A DNA stretch of 33,758 bases. Origin: an uncultured Bacteroides sp. (lineage in GTDB: Bacteria; Bacteroidota; Bacteroidia; Bacteroidales; Bacteroidaceae). Each line of letters opens with the position of its first letter. Position 1 is the stretch's first letter. The position numbers and the translations under genes are program-made. Positions 24,953 through 32,938 of the stretch are shown in pieces. The notes below the pieces were generated by a model, which searched no databases, was not told where the DNA came from, and worked only from the letters and a program-made list of their open reading frames with translations. The stretch is from NCBI GenBank assembly GCA_944319875.1, contig CALUFR010000045.1, positions 1 through 33,758 of the forward strand. Reading direction: 5' to 3'.

Positions 24953-25507
24953 TCAGATTTCTCCGGTGGAGAAGTACGCGGGGTGCTTGCCCGTGAAGTT
25001 CTTATAGTAAAGCTTTATCTCACGCATGTCTTTCTCGATATCGCCCGACGGGATGAGTGTGTGGGTGCAGGAGATGGTTTTCGACGGATAGTCTATCCCG
25101 AAGAGCATGACCGGCACCCGGGCTTTCAGGGCGATGTAGTAGAAGCCTTTCTTCCACTCCGGATTGGCTTTTCGGGTGCCTTCGGGGGTGATGGCCAGGT
25201 TGAACCGGCGGACAGAGGCGAAGCGTTCGGCCATCTGATCGACCAACGAATTCTTCTTGCTGCGGTTGACGGGGATGCCCCCCATGGCTTTGAACACCAG
25301 GTTGAGCGGGAAGAAGAACCATTCCTTTTTCATCATGAAGTGGGCGTCGCGTCCCAGCGAGCCATAGAAAAGCTTGCCGATGAGCAAGTCCCAGTTGGAC
25401 GTATGGGGAGCGGCGCAAAGGATGCACTTGTCGTGAAAGGGGACCGTGACGTTCGTCTTCCAGCCCAGCAGGTGGTGATAAATAAATCGGCAGAGTTGTT
25501 GTTTCAT
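24953..25507 (-). CDS. PlsC-like lysophospholipid acyltransferase family protein
   Basis: A compact 184-residue acyltransferase. It has the HX4D catalytic motif (His35 to Asp40, in APHTSNWD), the acceptor-binding GGIPVNRSK (about 76-84) and the TPEGTR motif (Glu109). These are the signatures of glycerolipid acyltransferases. It lacks the N-terminal membrane helix typical of PlsC and is shorter than E. coli PlsC (about 245), so the acceptor may not be lysophosphatidate; an aminolipid or other membrane lipid is possible. It lies 18 bases downstream of a small hypothetical gene and upstream of the nitrilase-family gene. Confidence 0.88.
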   Translation of the reverse strand: MKQQLCRFIYHHLLGWKTNVTVPFHDKCILCAAPHTSNWDLLIGKLFYGSLGRDAHFMMKKEWFFFPLNLVFKAMGGIPVNRSKKNSLVDQMAERFASVRRFNLAITPEGTRKANPEWKKGFYYIALKARVPVMLFGIDYPSKTISCTHTLIPSGDIEKDMREIKLYYKNFTGKHPAYFSTGEI

Positions 25508-25525
25508 TCTCTTCTCTCCGTCGGT

Positions 25526-25795
25526 TTATTTCAGTTGTCCCATGCGTTCGATGAATTCGTTCACCTTGGCGTTGAAGTCCGTTCTGAATTTCTTGTAGAA
25601 CTCTTTCACGCTGCCCGGTTCCGTATGGCTGATGCGGCTCAGGAATTCGTCCTGCGCAGTCAGGATGTCACTCATCAGGGCGTCGGCCTTCTGCGGGTCG
25701 GTGCCGGGGACGTAGAGTTTGTTGACCAGACATTCGGCGAAGAGTTCGCCTGCGATATAGTTCACGCTTTTCTTTAATGCTTTTCTGCTTGCCAT
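25526..25795 (-). CDS. Small conserved-looking hypothetical protein
   Basis: I do not recognise this 89-residue protein. It is predicted all-helical, with no signal peptide: ASRKALKKSVNYIAGELFAEC, then ADALMSDILTAQDEFLSRIS and FYKKFRTDFNAKVNEFIERM. It is the first gene of a four-gene minus-strand operon with the acyltransferase, amidase and YgbA-like genes and has a plausible promoter upstream, which supports it being real. Function unknown. Confidence 0.8.
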   Translation of the reverse strand: MASRKALKKSVNYIAGELFAECLVNKLYVPGTDPQKADALMSDILTAQDEFLSRISHTEPGSVKEFYKKFRTDFNAKVNEFIERMGQLK

Positions 25796-25826
25796 AATTT
25801 TTTCGTTTTAAGTTGAAATTTCGGGA

Positions 25827-25858
25827 TAAAGATACAGCTTTTATTTGGGATAAGGCAA
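25827..25858 (-). promoter_or_regulatory. Likely promoter of the four-gene minus-strand operon
   Basis: Minus-strand TTG (25856-25858), 21 bases, then TATCTTTA (25827-25834; one mismatch to TAnnTTTG), 31 bases before the start at 25795. Confidence 0.5.
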
Positions 25859-25896
25859 GTCTCGGGTGTTTTTTTCAGTTTCCCTTGGGAAAAGCA

Positions 25897-25927
25897 TTGC
25901 TTTGACTTGGGAAAACTGCTAACTTTG
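25897..25927 (+). promoter_or_regulatory. Likely promoter of the GH25 gene
   Basis: TTG at 25897-25899, 20 bases, then TAACTTTG at 25920-25927 (full -7 consensus), 23 bases before the ATG at 25951. Confidence 0.6.
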
Positions 25928-25950
25928 CGCACGATTAAGAACGAGTGTAT

Positions 25951-26844
25951 ATGGCTGAACAATCCATGTCGAAGAGGAAGAAGAACGGCGGCAAGACGAA
26001 GAAACCCGTGCGCCGCCGTGCGGCTGCTCCGCGGGGCAAGGCTATGCCCAAGCGCCGGGAGGGGGAGCGCACGATGCCTGTCTGGGTGCGCAATCTGCTG
26101 GCTTTCTGCATCGTCGTGGTCTTTGCGGCGGGGTTCTACTGGTTCTTCATTCGTCCCTATGCCTATCGTTGGAAGCCCTGCTACGGGTTGAAAGGTTACG
26201 GCGTGTGCCTGCCTTGTGACTACGAGGTACACGGGGTGGACATGTCTCATTATCAGGGACGCATCGACTGGGCCAGGCTGGCCGAACAGCGGGCGGGAGA
26301 GTTCCCCATCCGCTTCATCTTCATGAAAGCCACCGAAGGGGGAGACCATCTGGATGAAACCTTCCGCCAGAATTTCGACTCGGCCAAGGCGCATCATTTC
26401 ATCCGCGGGGCTTACCATTACTTCCTGCCACGCACCGACGCCCGGAAGCAGGCCGATTTCTTCATCCGCACCGTGCCGCTGGCAGCGGGCGACTTGCCTC
26501 CCGTGCTCGACGTGGAGACCACCGGCAAGAAAGACAAGGCCGAACTCCAGGCCTGCGTCAAGACCTGGCTCGACCGTGTGGAAGCCCACTATGGCGTGAA
26601 GCCCATCCTCTATACCTCTTATAAGTTCAAGATGCGCTATCTGGACAGCCCTGTCTTCGATGCCTATCCTTACTGGATAGCCCATTATTATGTGGATTCC
26701 GTGCGCTACCGGGGTGCGTGGCACTTCTGGCAGCATACGGATGTGGGCACCGTGCCGGGCATCGAGGAAGAAGTGGATCTGAACGTGTTCAACGGTACGC
26801 CCGCGCAGCTTGACTCACTTCTTATTAAGTCAATGGATAATTGA
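25951..26844 (+). CDS. Membrane-anchored GH25 lysozyme (muramidase)
   Basis: The start chosen is the ATG giving MAEQSMSKRKKNGGK; a GTG six bases upstream is also in frame. A strongly basic cytoplasmic tail (residues 7-40, many Lys/Arg) precedes one membrane helix (about 45-64), placing the enzyme outside the inner membrane. The GH25 domain follows: VHGVDMSHYQGRIDW with Asp97, FIFMKATEGGD, GAYHYFLP and PVLDVETTG with Asp187/Glu189, then ILYTSYKFKM and WHFWQHTDVGTVPGIEEEVDLNVFNG. Family knowledge: it cleaves the beta-1,4 bond of peptidoglycan. The last codons and stop (SMDN) fall inside a heptamer repeat array shared with the convergent prmA. Confidence 0.92.
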   Translation: MAEQSMSKRKKNGGKTKKPVRRRAAAPRGKAMPKRREGERTMPVWVRNLLAFCIVVVFAAGFYWFFIRPYAYRWKPCYGLKGYGVCLPCDYEVHGVDMSHYQGRIDWARLAEQRAGEFPIRFIFMKATEGGDHLDETFRQNFDSAKAHHFIRGAYHYFLPRTDARKQADFFIRTVPLAAGDLPPVLDVETTGKKDKAELQACVKTWLDRVEAHYGVKPILYTSYKFKMRYLDSPVFDAYPYWIAHYYVDSVRYRGAWHFWQHTDVGTVPGIEEEVDLNVFNGTPAQLDSLLIKSMDN

Positions 26845-26911
26845 TAATGGATAATTGAGAATTATGGCTTTTCATTCTCCATTATCAATTATCAATTATC
26901 AATTATCAATT
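26832..26911. repeat. Degenerate AATnnnn heptamer array between GH25 and prmA
   Basis: Left block 26832-26866: five heptamers (AATGGAT, AATTGAT, AATGGAT, AATTGAG, AATTATG). Right block 26881-26911: four exact ATTATCA units plus ATT. The two blocks are roughly inverted and could pair into an AT-rich hairpin between the convergent genes. The stop codons of both GH25 (26842-26844) and prmA (26892-26894) lie inside the array. Confidence 0.85.
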
Positions 26912-27740
26912 CAACCGCCGCCCAGCGGTTCTTCTCTTTGTGCCCCACGAACCTCATGCCCAGGCTTTCGGCTTCGGCGCGGATAGCGGCGATGTCGTCG
27001 GTGTAGAAGCCGCTCATCAGCAGGGTGGCGCCCGGGTTCATGCGGGCGATGTAGTGCTTCATGTCGGCCAGCAGGATGTTTCGGTTGATGTTGGCTATCA
27101 CTACGTCGAAAGGTCCCTTGTCGGCCAGCGACGAGGCGTCGCCCTGATAGACGTCGATGCCGTCCAAGTGGTTCAGTTCGATATTCTCCAGCGAATTGCG
27201 CACACACCAGTCGTCAATGTCCACCGCCGTGCAATGGGAAGCTCCGCGCATGCGTGCCAGGATGGCCAGGATGGACGTGCCGCATCCCATGTCGAGCACC
27301 GACTTACCCCGGAGGTCGCTGTCCAGCAGCTCGCCGATGATGAGGCTCGTCGTCTCGTGATGCCCCGTGCCGAAGGCCATCTGCGGGTTGATGACGATGT
27401 CATAGTCCGCCTGCGGCACGTCGTGATGGAAAGTGCTGTGCACGACGCAACGGTCGCCTATCACGATGGGTTGGAAGAAATTCTTTTCCCACTCCTCGTT
27501 CCAGTCCTTGTCCTCCGCCTCCACGTAGCTGTAGGTGACGCTCGTGTCGGGCAGGGGGAAGTCGGCCACGGCCTGTCGCACCGTGTTTTCGTCATACAAG
27601 TCCTTCTGGATGTAGGCCGCAATGCCGTCGGCCTGCTCCACAAAGCTCTCGAAGCCCGCTTCGGCCAGTACGGCACAGAGCACGTCGTTGGCCGTCTCCG
27701 TGCAAGGGTGGGTGTGGAAGGTGAATTCTAAATATTTCAT
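26892..27740 (-). CDS. prmA: Ribosomal protein L11 methyltransferase
   Basis: SAM-dependent methyltransferase that modifies ribosomal protein L11. Motif I is SVLDMGCGTSILAILA, preceded by NPQMAFGTGHHETTSLI, the PrmA signature. It continues with AVDIDDWCVRNSLENIELN and PFDVVIANINRNILL (the N-x-N motif). The N-terminal ~120 residues form the substrate-recognition domain. The 282 residues are typical for the family. The C-terminus ends VELIIDN, in which the last residues are encoded by the heptamer repeat. A TATCTTTG -7 element is at 27791-27798 on the minus strand. Confidence 0.94.
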   Translation of the reverse strand: MKYLEFTFHTHPCTETANDVLCAVLAEAGFESFVEQADGIAAYIQKDLYDENTVRQAVADFPLPDTSVTYSYVEAEDKDWNEEWEKNFFQPIVIGDRCVVHSTFHHDVPQADYDIVINPQMAFGTGHHETTSLIIGELLDSDLRGKSVLDMGCGTSILAILARMRGASHCTAVDIDDWCVRNSLENIELNHLDGIDVYQGDASSLADKGPFDVVIANINRNILLADMKHYIARMNPGATLLMSGFYTDDIAAIRAEAESLGMRFVGHKEKNRWAAVELIIDN

Positions 27741-27839
27741 TGTTTTGATAGGGTTATGTTAAAATGCGGGACGCGATGACGCTCCGCCTGCAAAGATAGG
27801 TCGATTTAGGGAAATCCCTATGAAGGAAGGGGGAAAATC

Positions 27840-27872
27840 TTTGGGAAATCCGGATTTTCGGCCTTACTTTTG
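27840..27872 (+). promoter_or_regulatory. Bacteroides-type promoter of the Trp/Gly-rich protein gene
   Basis: TTTG at 27840-27843, 21 bases, then TACTTTTG at 27865-27872, a full consensus match. The start codon follows 46 bases later. The divergent prmA promoter lies in the same gap. Confidence 0.72.
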
Positions 27873-27918
27873 CCATACGGAAAAATAGAAGTGTTTGTGA
27901 ACTTAATACGACAGAGAT

Positions 27919-29250
27919 ATGAAGAAGATTGTTTTTTTATCACTTTTAGCCCTGTGCCTCCCGTGGACACTCGCGGCACAGAGTGTGGGGGATGACCTCT
28001 ATTATGTACCCTCGAAGAAGAAGGCCGAGAAGAAGACCGAAAAGACCGAGGAGCAGGCCGTTCGGAAAGCGCCCGAAAACGTGATCGTGGTCGAGACGCA
28101 GAAGCCTGTGATCTGCACCAATTCGGGCACGACGACCACCATCGTGGTGAAGGACAAGAAAGGCAACGTGCGCGACGTGGATGAGTACAACCGCCGCTAT
28201 GACGCGAAGGAATATGACTTCTCGCAGGAGGAAGACACCCTCTATATCGAAGAAAAGGCCGTGCCCGACCCTGAAGGCGAATGGGTGCACGGCTTCGACG
28301 GTTCGGAGGACGACTATGAATACGCCATGCGCATCATCCGCTTCCGCAATCCGCGTTATGCCATCAGCATCAGCAGCCCGCTCTATTGGGATGTGGTCTA
28401 TGGCCTGAACTCCTGGGAGTGGAATGTCTATACCGACGGGCTGTATGCCTACGCTTTTCCGACGTTCACCAACCGCCTGTGGTGGGACTGGCGCTATAAC
28501 TCCTTCGGATGGGGTTGGGGCTGGCCCTACTACGGATGGAACTGGGGTTGGGGCGGCTGGTATGGTGGCTGGTACGCCGGTTGGTATGGCGGCTGGGGAG
28601 GCTGGTATGCCGGCTGGGGCTGGGGATGGCCCTATTACCACCATCCGCACTGGCATCATCCGGGGCATGGTTATTGGGGACCGCGTGACACGTACACTGC
28701 ACGACGCTCTTACGGTCAGAGTGCCTATCGCAACGGCCGGATGGTCAGTGGCAATGGATCGGTTCGTTCGTCGAACGGCCGGGTCAGCGGCACCACTTCC
28801 TATCGGTCTCGCAATCAGAATGGCACGACTTCCGTGCGCCGGGTGGTAGGTACGCGCTCAGCCACGACGCGCAACGGCTCCTCCGTAAACTCCGGTAGCT
28901 CTTCCACTTATTCACGCCGCAACACAGGCGCCTATACACGTCCGAGCAGCACCCGTGTGGGGACGTCGTCGGAAGCGGGGCGCACCGGCACTGGTTCTAC
29001 CTATACGCGTAGCGGTGGCCTCCGTTCGTCGGGCGCCACTTACAACCGGGGTGGCTCTAATTCTACCCGCTCGACGCGTTCCTATTCGCCGGAGAATAGC
29101 AACAGAAGCAGAAGAACGAACTTCAATTCGCCTACGCGCAGCAGTTCGTCGTCACGCAGCAGCTTCAGCTCGGGCGGAAGTTCGCGCAGCTATGGCGGAG
29201 GCGGTGCCACTCGTTCTTCAGGCGGCGGAGGCTCGTCCAGAAGACGGTAG
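27919..29250 (+). CDS. Secreted low-complexity protein, Trp/Gly/Tyr-rich core and Ser/Arg-rich tail
   Basis: No family recognised. The 443-residue product has a Sec signal (MKKIVFLSLLALCLPWTLAAQ), a charged N-terminal region with KKKAEKKTEKTEE, and an acidic conserved-looking stretch (about 95-180) with YDFSQEEDTLYIEE and MRIIRFRNPRYAI. It then has an aromatic array (about 188-255) of GWGWGWPYYGWNWGWGG-type repeats with a His cluster (HHPHWHHPGHG). The last ~185 residues are Ser/Arg/Thr/Asn/Gly-rich. It lies 39 bases upstream of the FadL-like gene and probably shares its transcript. A cell-surface or matrix role is possible, but nothing in the sequence proves it. Confidence 0.85.
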   Translation: MKKIVFLSLLALCLPWTLAAQSVGDDLYYVPSKKKAEKKTEKTEEQAVRKAPENVIVVETQKPVICTNSGTTTTIVVKDKKGNVRDVDEYNRRYDAKEYDFSQEEDTLYIEEKAVPDPEGEWVHGFDGSEDDYEYAMRIIRFRNPRYAISISSPLYWDVVYGLNSWEWNVYTDGLYAYAFPTFTNRLWWDWRYNSFGWGWGWPYYGWNWGWGGWYGGWYAGWYGGWGGWYAGWGWGWPYYHHPHWHHPGHGYWGPRDTYTARRSYGQSAYRNGRMVSGNGSVRSSNGRVSGTTSYRSRNQNGTTSVRRVVGTRSATTRNGSSVNSGSSSTYSRRNTGAYTRPSSTRVGTSSEAGRTGTGSTYTRSGGLRSSGATYNRGGSNSTRSTRSYSPENSNRSRRTNFNSPTRSSSSSRSSFSSGGSSRSYGGGGATRSSGGGGSSRRR

Positions 29251-29289
29251 AGATTTTACAAGAAGTTGGATTTAAGATTATTGCGAAGT

Positions 29290-30930
29290 ATGAAAAATAG
29301 AAGAATAAGCATGGTCGTCATGGGATTGTGTCTGACGCTGGTTCCTGTGACGGCACAGACGGTGTATGATGCCGCCAAGATAGCAGATAAGGATTTGAAC
29401 GCTACGGCCCGCTTTGTCGGGATGGGCGGCGCGATGAGTGCGCTGGGTGGTGACATCTCGACCATCGGCACCAATCCCGCGGGCATAGGTATTTACCGTA
29501 GCCACGACGTGATGACCTCGTTCAGCCTTTCGTCATTCGCCACGGACGCTGATTACATGGGCACGAAGAAGAGTGCCGACAAACTGAGAGGCTCGTTCGA
29601 CAACCTGGGCTTTGTCCTTTCCACCAAGATAGGTAATAAGACCGCTTTGCGTTACGTGAATTTCGGCTTCAACTATCACAAGGCAAAGTCCTTCTATGGA
29701 AACATGGAGATGGGAGGCTCGCTGGGCAATCTCTCGCAAAGCTATTACATGGCCTGGCAGGCCGGTGGCATCGAAGGGTGGGGAAGCAACGCCTACACGG
29801 ATGTCAACATCGGCTGGCTTTCGGCCTTGGGCTATGACGGCTGGCTGATTACGGATATAACGACCGACCGGACGGACACTCCCTTCCTGGACGACGACGG
29901 CAATCAGATCAGCGACGTGAACGGCAATCCGCTCTACCGCACGCCGGGCGTGTATTATGGCCTGTACGATAACGGTACGGCCAATTTCCACTCGGAGCAG
30001 CGGGGCGGCATTGAGCAATATGACTTCAACGTGTCGTTCAATATTAAAGATCGTGTATATTTGGGACTGACCGTGGGTGTCTCTTCGGTGGATTATAACA
30101 AGTACACGATCTATGGTGAAAGCTATGACAACGGTGAATACTATTCATTGACAAGCGATAATCAGATTGTGGGCGCAGGCTTCGACGTGAAGCTGGGTGC
30201 CATCATCCGCCCCTTTGAATATTCACCGTTGCGCGTCGGATTGGCCATCCATACCCCCACCTTCTATAGCTTGGACTACAAGACGCGCGCCTATGTGGAG
30301 TCTTCGCTCTACGACCCCGTGACGGGTCAGAACGAGCCGGCTCAGGTGGCCACGGAAAATATTGTAGATGGCGATATGATCCGCGAGTTCCAGCTCCGGA
30401 CACCATGGCTCTTCAACTTCAGTTTGGGCTATACCATTGGAAACAGTTGGGCGCTGGGTGCCGAGTATGAGTATCAGAACTATTCGTCCATGAACTTCAG
30501 CGACCCGCAAGGCTTTTCCGATTCGTTCGGGTATGAGAACAGCACGACGGCCATGTTGAAAGGTGTGCATACCTTCCGTGCCGGACTGGAGTACAAGGTG
30601 ATTCCTCAGTTTGCTATCCGCGCGGGTTACAACTACCGTTCGGCTTTGTTCAACAAAGACGCGTTCAAAGATTTGCCTCTCAACTCCATTCAGACGGATA
30701 CGGATTTCTCCAATACCCAGGCGTTGAACAATTACACGGTGGGCATCGGCTATCGCGGTTCGATGTTCTATGCCGACCTGGCTTATAAGTTCACCAACTG
30801 CAAGTCGGAGTTTTATCCGTTTGTGAACATGAACGAGGTGGGCGATGTGCTGGAGATTGCTTCTCCTGAACTGACGAAAGTCACCGATCGCCGCAGCCAG
30901 GTGTTGCTCACGCTTGGCATGCGCTTCTGA
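29290..30930 (+). CDS. FadL/OmpP1/TodX-like outer-membrane beta-barrel protein
   Basis: The start chosen is MKNRRISMVVMGLCLTLVPVTAQ, a Sec signal; the in-frame TTG at 29266 adds a leader without function. The mature N-terminus TARFVGMGGAMSALGGDIST followed by IGTNPAGIGIYRSH is the hallmark of the OmpP1/FadL/PorV-type family (NPAG motif). The rest alternates amphipathic strands (GLTVGVSSVDYNKYTIYGE; LEYKVIPQFAIRAGYNYRSAL) and ends in GMRF, with the C-terminal Phe favoured by the BAM machinery. Such porins import hydrophobic compounds in some bacteria; Bacteroides copies are often annotated as hemin receptors with little evidence. It ends before a strong bidirectional terminator. Confidence 0.9.
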   Translation: MKNRRISMVVMGLCLTLVPVTAQTVYDAAKIADKDLNATARFVGMGGAMSALGGDISTIGTNPAGIGIYRSHDVMTSFSLSSFATDADYMGTKKSADKLRGSFDNLGFVLSTKIGNKTALRYVNFGFNYHKAKSFYGNMEMGGSLGNLSQSYYMAWQAGGIEGWGSNAYTDVNIGWLSALGYDGWLITDITTDRTDTPFLDDDGNQISDVNGNPLYRTPGVYYGLYDNGTANFHSEQRGGIEQYDFNVSFNIKDRVYLGLTVGVSSVDYNKYTIYGESYDNGEYYSLTSDNQIVGAGFDVKLGAIIRPFEYSPLRVGLAIHTPTFYSLDYKTRAYVESSLYDPVTGQNEPAQVATENIVDGDMIREFQLRTPWLFNFSLGYTIGNSWALGAEYEYQNYSSMNFSDPQGFSDSFGYENSTTAMLKGVHTFRAGLEYKVIPQFAIRAGYNYRSALFNKDAFKDLPLNSIQTDTDFSNTQALNNYTVGIGYRGSMFYADLAYKFTNCKSEFYPFVNMNEVGDVLEIASPELTKVTDRRSQVLLTLGMRF

Positions 30931-30947
30931 GCCCTTTCTTCTTTGTA

Positions 30948-30987
30948 ATATGTTTTAGGCACGGGGTATCCCGTGCCTAAAACATAT
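30948..30987. terminator. Bidirectional terminator between convergent envelope genes
   Basis: An 18-bp perfect stem (30948-30965 with 30970-30987) around loop GTAT, with the GC core TTTTAGGCACGGG and TTTT/AAAA flanks on both sides. It serves the FadL-like gene on the plus strand and the beta-barrel gene on the minus strand. Confidence 0.93.
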
Positions 30988-31001
30988 ATGCCCGTTCCGC
31001 C

Positions 31002-31937
31002 TCACCAATACCAGGCGATGCCGAAGGAGTAGGGCGATACGTCGGGACCCTTGCCACCCTGGAACATCGTATTCATGGAGTAGCGGAGGTAAACGCCCAG
31101 GTTTCCATAGCCGGCCTGGAGCAGCAGGTTGACGCCCACGGGGCGGACGTACATGCCCTTGCCCACGGTCTGCTTCTTGCCGCTGTCCACGTGACTGAAG
31201 GACTTCACACCGTGGCGTATCTCGAATTCGGGGCCGAAGTTGAAGAAAATCGGGCCTCTGTTCCAACGCTGTTGCCACTCGAGCAGCACGGGGATGCGGA
31301 AGAAGAAGTGGCGCAGGCGGCTGCTGCTATAGTAAGGCGTGGTATTGTCGCTTCCTTCGGGTCGCATCTCCTGTCCGCTTTGGAAGAAGCTGGCTCCGTC
31401 CTGTTTCAGCAGCGCGAAGTCTCCGTCGATACTGAACGAGCGGTAACCCCAGTTCAGTCCGATGTTGAGCCCCCAGTGCGGGTTCTTCTTGAAGTTGTGA
31501 TAGGCGCAGAGGAAATTGAACCCGAATTCCCAGGACTGTGACAGGTCGAGGTGTGCCTTGGGGCTGGCTCCGAAGCCCATGAAGTTGTCGGACATGTGCG
31601 AGAAGCCCAGGAATATGCCCGACACATGCGGCTCATAGGAACTCCGCTTTTTCTTGTTGGGGATGAAAGGCAGGGCGTCGAGGAAAGTCCGCTTGTCGGC
31701 GTCCACTCTTTCCAGGTAGACACCTTCGTAGATTTCCACCTCTTGCTGTTCGCCCTCCTCAGTCTGTTGTTCGTAGAGCTTGATGCGCATGTCTCCCTCT
31801 CCTTTGATGATGATGATGGAGTCTCCCTGCGTCTCTACGACGGCCCGTTCGTGTCGGGGTTCGGTGGTTTGCTGAGCTTGTGTGCAGACGGTAGCCAGTA
31901 TCAGGCAGCCGGCCGTCAGGATAGTCTTTGTTTTCAT
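31002..31937 (-). CDS. Outer-membrane beta-barrel protein (OMP_b-brl-type)
   Basis: A 311-residue secreted protein with signal MKTKTILTAGCLILATVCTQAQ. The N-terminal ~85 residues are polar and acidic (EEGEQQEVEIYEGVYLERVD), and barrel-like strands follow from about 95 to the end. These include SGIFLGFSHMSDNFMG, FGFNFLCAYHNFKKNPHWGLNIGLNWGYRSF and the terminal VSPYSFGIAWYW with an aromatic C-terminus. This fits the porin-like beta-barrel family common downstream of ECF sigma genes in Bacteroidota. The 68-base gap to the upstream gene is filled by heptamer repeats. Function unknown. Confidence 0.85.
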   Translation of the reverse strand: MKTKTILTAGCLILATVCTQAQQTTEPRHERAVVETQGDSIIIIKGEGDMRIKLYEQQTEEGEQQEVEIYEGVYLERVDADKRTFLDALPFIPNKKKRSSYEPHVSGIFLGFSHMSDNFMGFGASPKAHLDLSQSWEFGFNFLCAYHNFKKNPHWGLNIGLNWGYRSFSIDGDFALLKQDGASFFQSGQEMRPEGSDNTTPYYSSSRLRHFFFRIPVLLEWQQRWNRGPIFFNFGPEFEIRHGVKSFSHVDSGKKQTVGKGMYVRPVGVNLLLQAGYGNLGVYLRYSMNTMFQGGKGPDVSPYSFGIAWYW

Positions 31938-31946
31938 GCTTATGTT

Positions 31947-32008
31947 AATGTTTAATGTTTAATGGTTAATGGTAAATGGTTAATTTTCAATTATCAATTA
32001 TCAATTTA
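31947..32008. repeat. Degenerate AATnnnn heptamer array upstream of the beta-barrel gene
   Basis: Nine 7-bp units in unbroken register from 31947: AATGTTT twice, AATGGTT, AATGGTA, AATGGTT, AATTTTC, AATTATC twice, then AATTTA. The stop codon of the small secreted protein gene (32006-32008) is within the last unit. Same period and related unit sequence as the array at 26832-26911. Confidence 0.85.
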
Positions 32009-32476
32009 ACGATACAGCATCTCCATCAGCTCCTCCTCGTCCAGCGGTCCTTCGATGTAGACTAAGGTGGCCATGTCTTGCTTGCCGACCTTGTAGAGGA
32101 TGTAGCGGTTCACCCGTTTGCCCTTTCGTTCGATGTGGTTCAGGCAGTAGTAAGCACTGCGCAGCTCGCCGCCTTCGTTCACTTCCTGCGTTTTCTTTAC
32201 CTGATGGGTGGCGACGGTCTGCTTGAGGCATCGCAGGATTTCCCGCTTGTAGGGAGTCACTTCCTTGAAGACCAGGCTCTTGTAGGCCGTCATGCGGTAG
32301 GAGCGGAGGATGCTTCCGTTCAGCTCCACGTAGGTCACGTTCTTCTCGTCTTTGTATTTCTCGAACAAGCTGTCAATGGCCAGTCCTTCCTGGGCGTGTG
32401 CGGTCAGGCCGAAACAGAGGGTCAGCAGCACGATGCCGATGAGGCGGCGGTAGGTGATGTATTCTTTTGCTTTCAT
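32006..32476 (-). CDS. Small secreted protein, DUF4252/DUF6108-like
   Basis: A 156-residue protein with signal MKAKEYITYRRLIGIVLLTLCFGLTAHAQ. The mature part begins LAIDSLFEKYKDEKNVTYVELNGSILRSYRM, which resembles small secreted Bacteroidota proteins (DUF4252 or DUF6108 type) usually encoded next to an ECF sigma factor and anti-sigma gene. It is small and basic, with one Cys pair at CLKQ and YYCLN. It sits 6 bases after the anti-sigma-like gene and so is almost certainly part of that operon. Role unknown; a target or signal component of the sigma system is inference. Confidence 0.8.
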   Translation of the reverse strand: MKAKEYITYRRLIGIVLLTLCFGLTAHAQEGLAIDSLFEKYKDEKNVTYVELNGSILRSYRMTAYKSLVFKEVTPYKREILRCLKQTVATHQVKKTQEVNEGGELRSAYYCLNHIERKGKRVNRYILYKVGKQDMATLVYIEGPLDEEELMEMLYR

Positions 32477-32482
32477 GACGCT

Positions 32483-32938
32483 TTAGGGTAATAGGTTCGG
32501 CAGATTGATGGTTTCTTTCAGTTCTTCGTCCGTGAAGCCCACGTTTTGCAGGGCTTCCAGTGCTTTGGCTTGCACCAGTTGCGGGTTGTCATAGTAGTGC
32601 CCGTCGATGATGGCATAGCCGGCAGGGGCGGAGGAGAAGGCGTGGGGCAGGAGGGCGCCTATGCCGATGCAGAGGAGCAGGGCGGCGGCGATGCCCGCGG
32701 TCAGGCGGAACAGGCGGATAGGCTTTGCGAATGCCTCCGTTTTGAGGCTCGGAACGCTTGCTTTCTCTTGGGTTTGCCGGAAGGCCTCGGCTTCCCGGTC
32801 GATGCAGGCAAAGAGCGGGCGATACACCTCCAGATGTTCGGGCACCCTGTCCGAGGCGAAGAAGCGGCGCAGTGTGCGTTCCTCCTCGCAGGTGGTCTGT
32901 CCGTCGAAATATTTTTCAAGCAGTTCTTCCGTCTTCAT
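32483..32938 (-). CDS. Anti-sigma-factor-like single-pass membrane protein
   Basis: A 151-residue protein. The cytoplasmic N-terminus MKTEELLEKYFDGQTTCEEERTLRRFF has the Y-F-x-G-x-(T/S)-x-x-E-E layout typical of Bacteroidota anti-sigma factors. One membrane helix follows (about 78-98: LTAGIAAALLLCIGIGALLPHAF). The extracytoplasmic tail contains GYAIIDGHYYDNPQLVQAKALEALQNVGFTDEEL. Its start overlaps the sigma gene's stop by 4 bases (ATGA), so the stoichiometry is coupled. It probably holds the sigma factor inactive until an envelope signal. Confidence 0.85.
   Translation of the reverse strand: MKTEELLEKYFDGQTTCEEERTLRRFFASDRVPEHLEVYRPLFACIDREAEAFRQTQEKASVPSLKTEAFAKPIRLFRLTAGIAAALLLCIGIGALLPHAFSSAPAGYAIIDGHYYDNPQLVQAKALEALQNVGFTDEELKETINLPNLLP

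Noticed and set aside
25774-26736. 320-codon minus-strand frame opposite the GH25 gene
   Set aside because: GH25 motifs and a promoter support the plus strand; the minus product has none.
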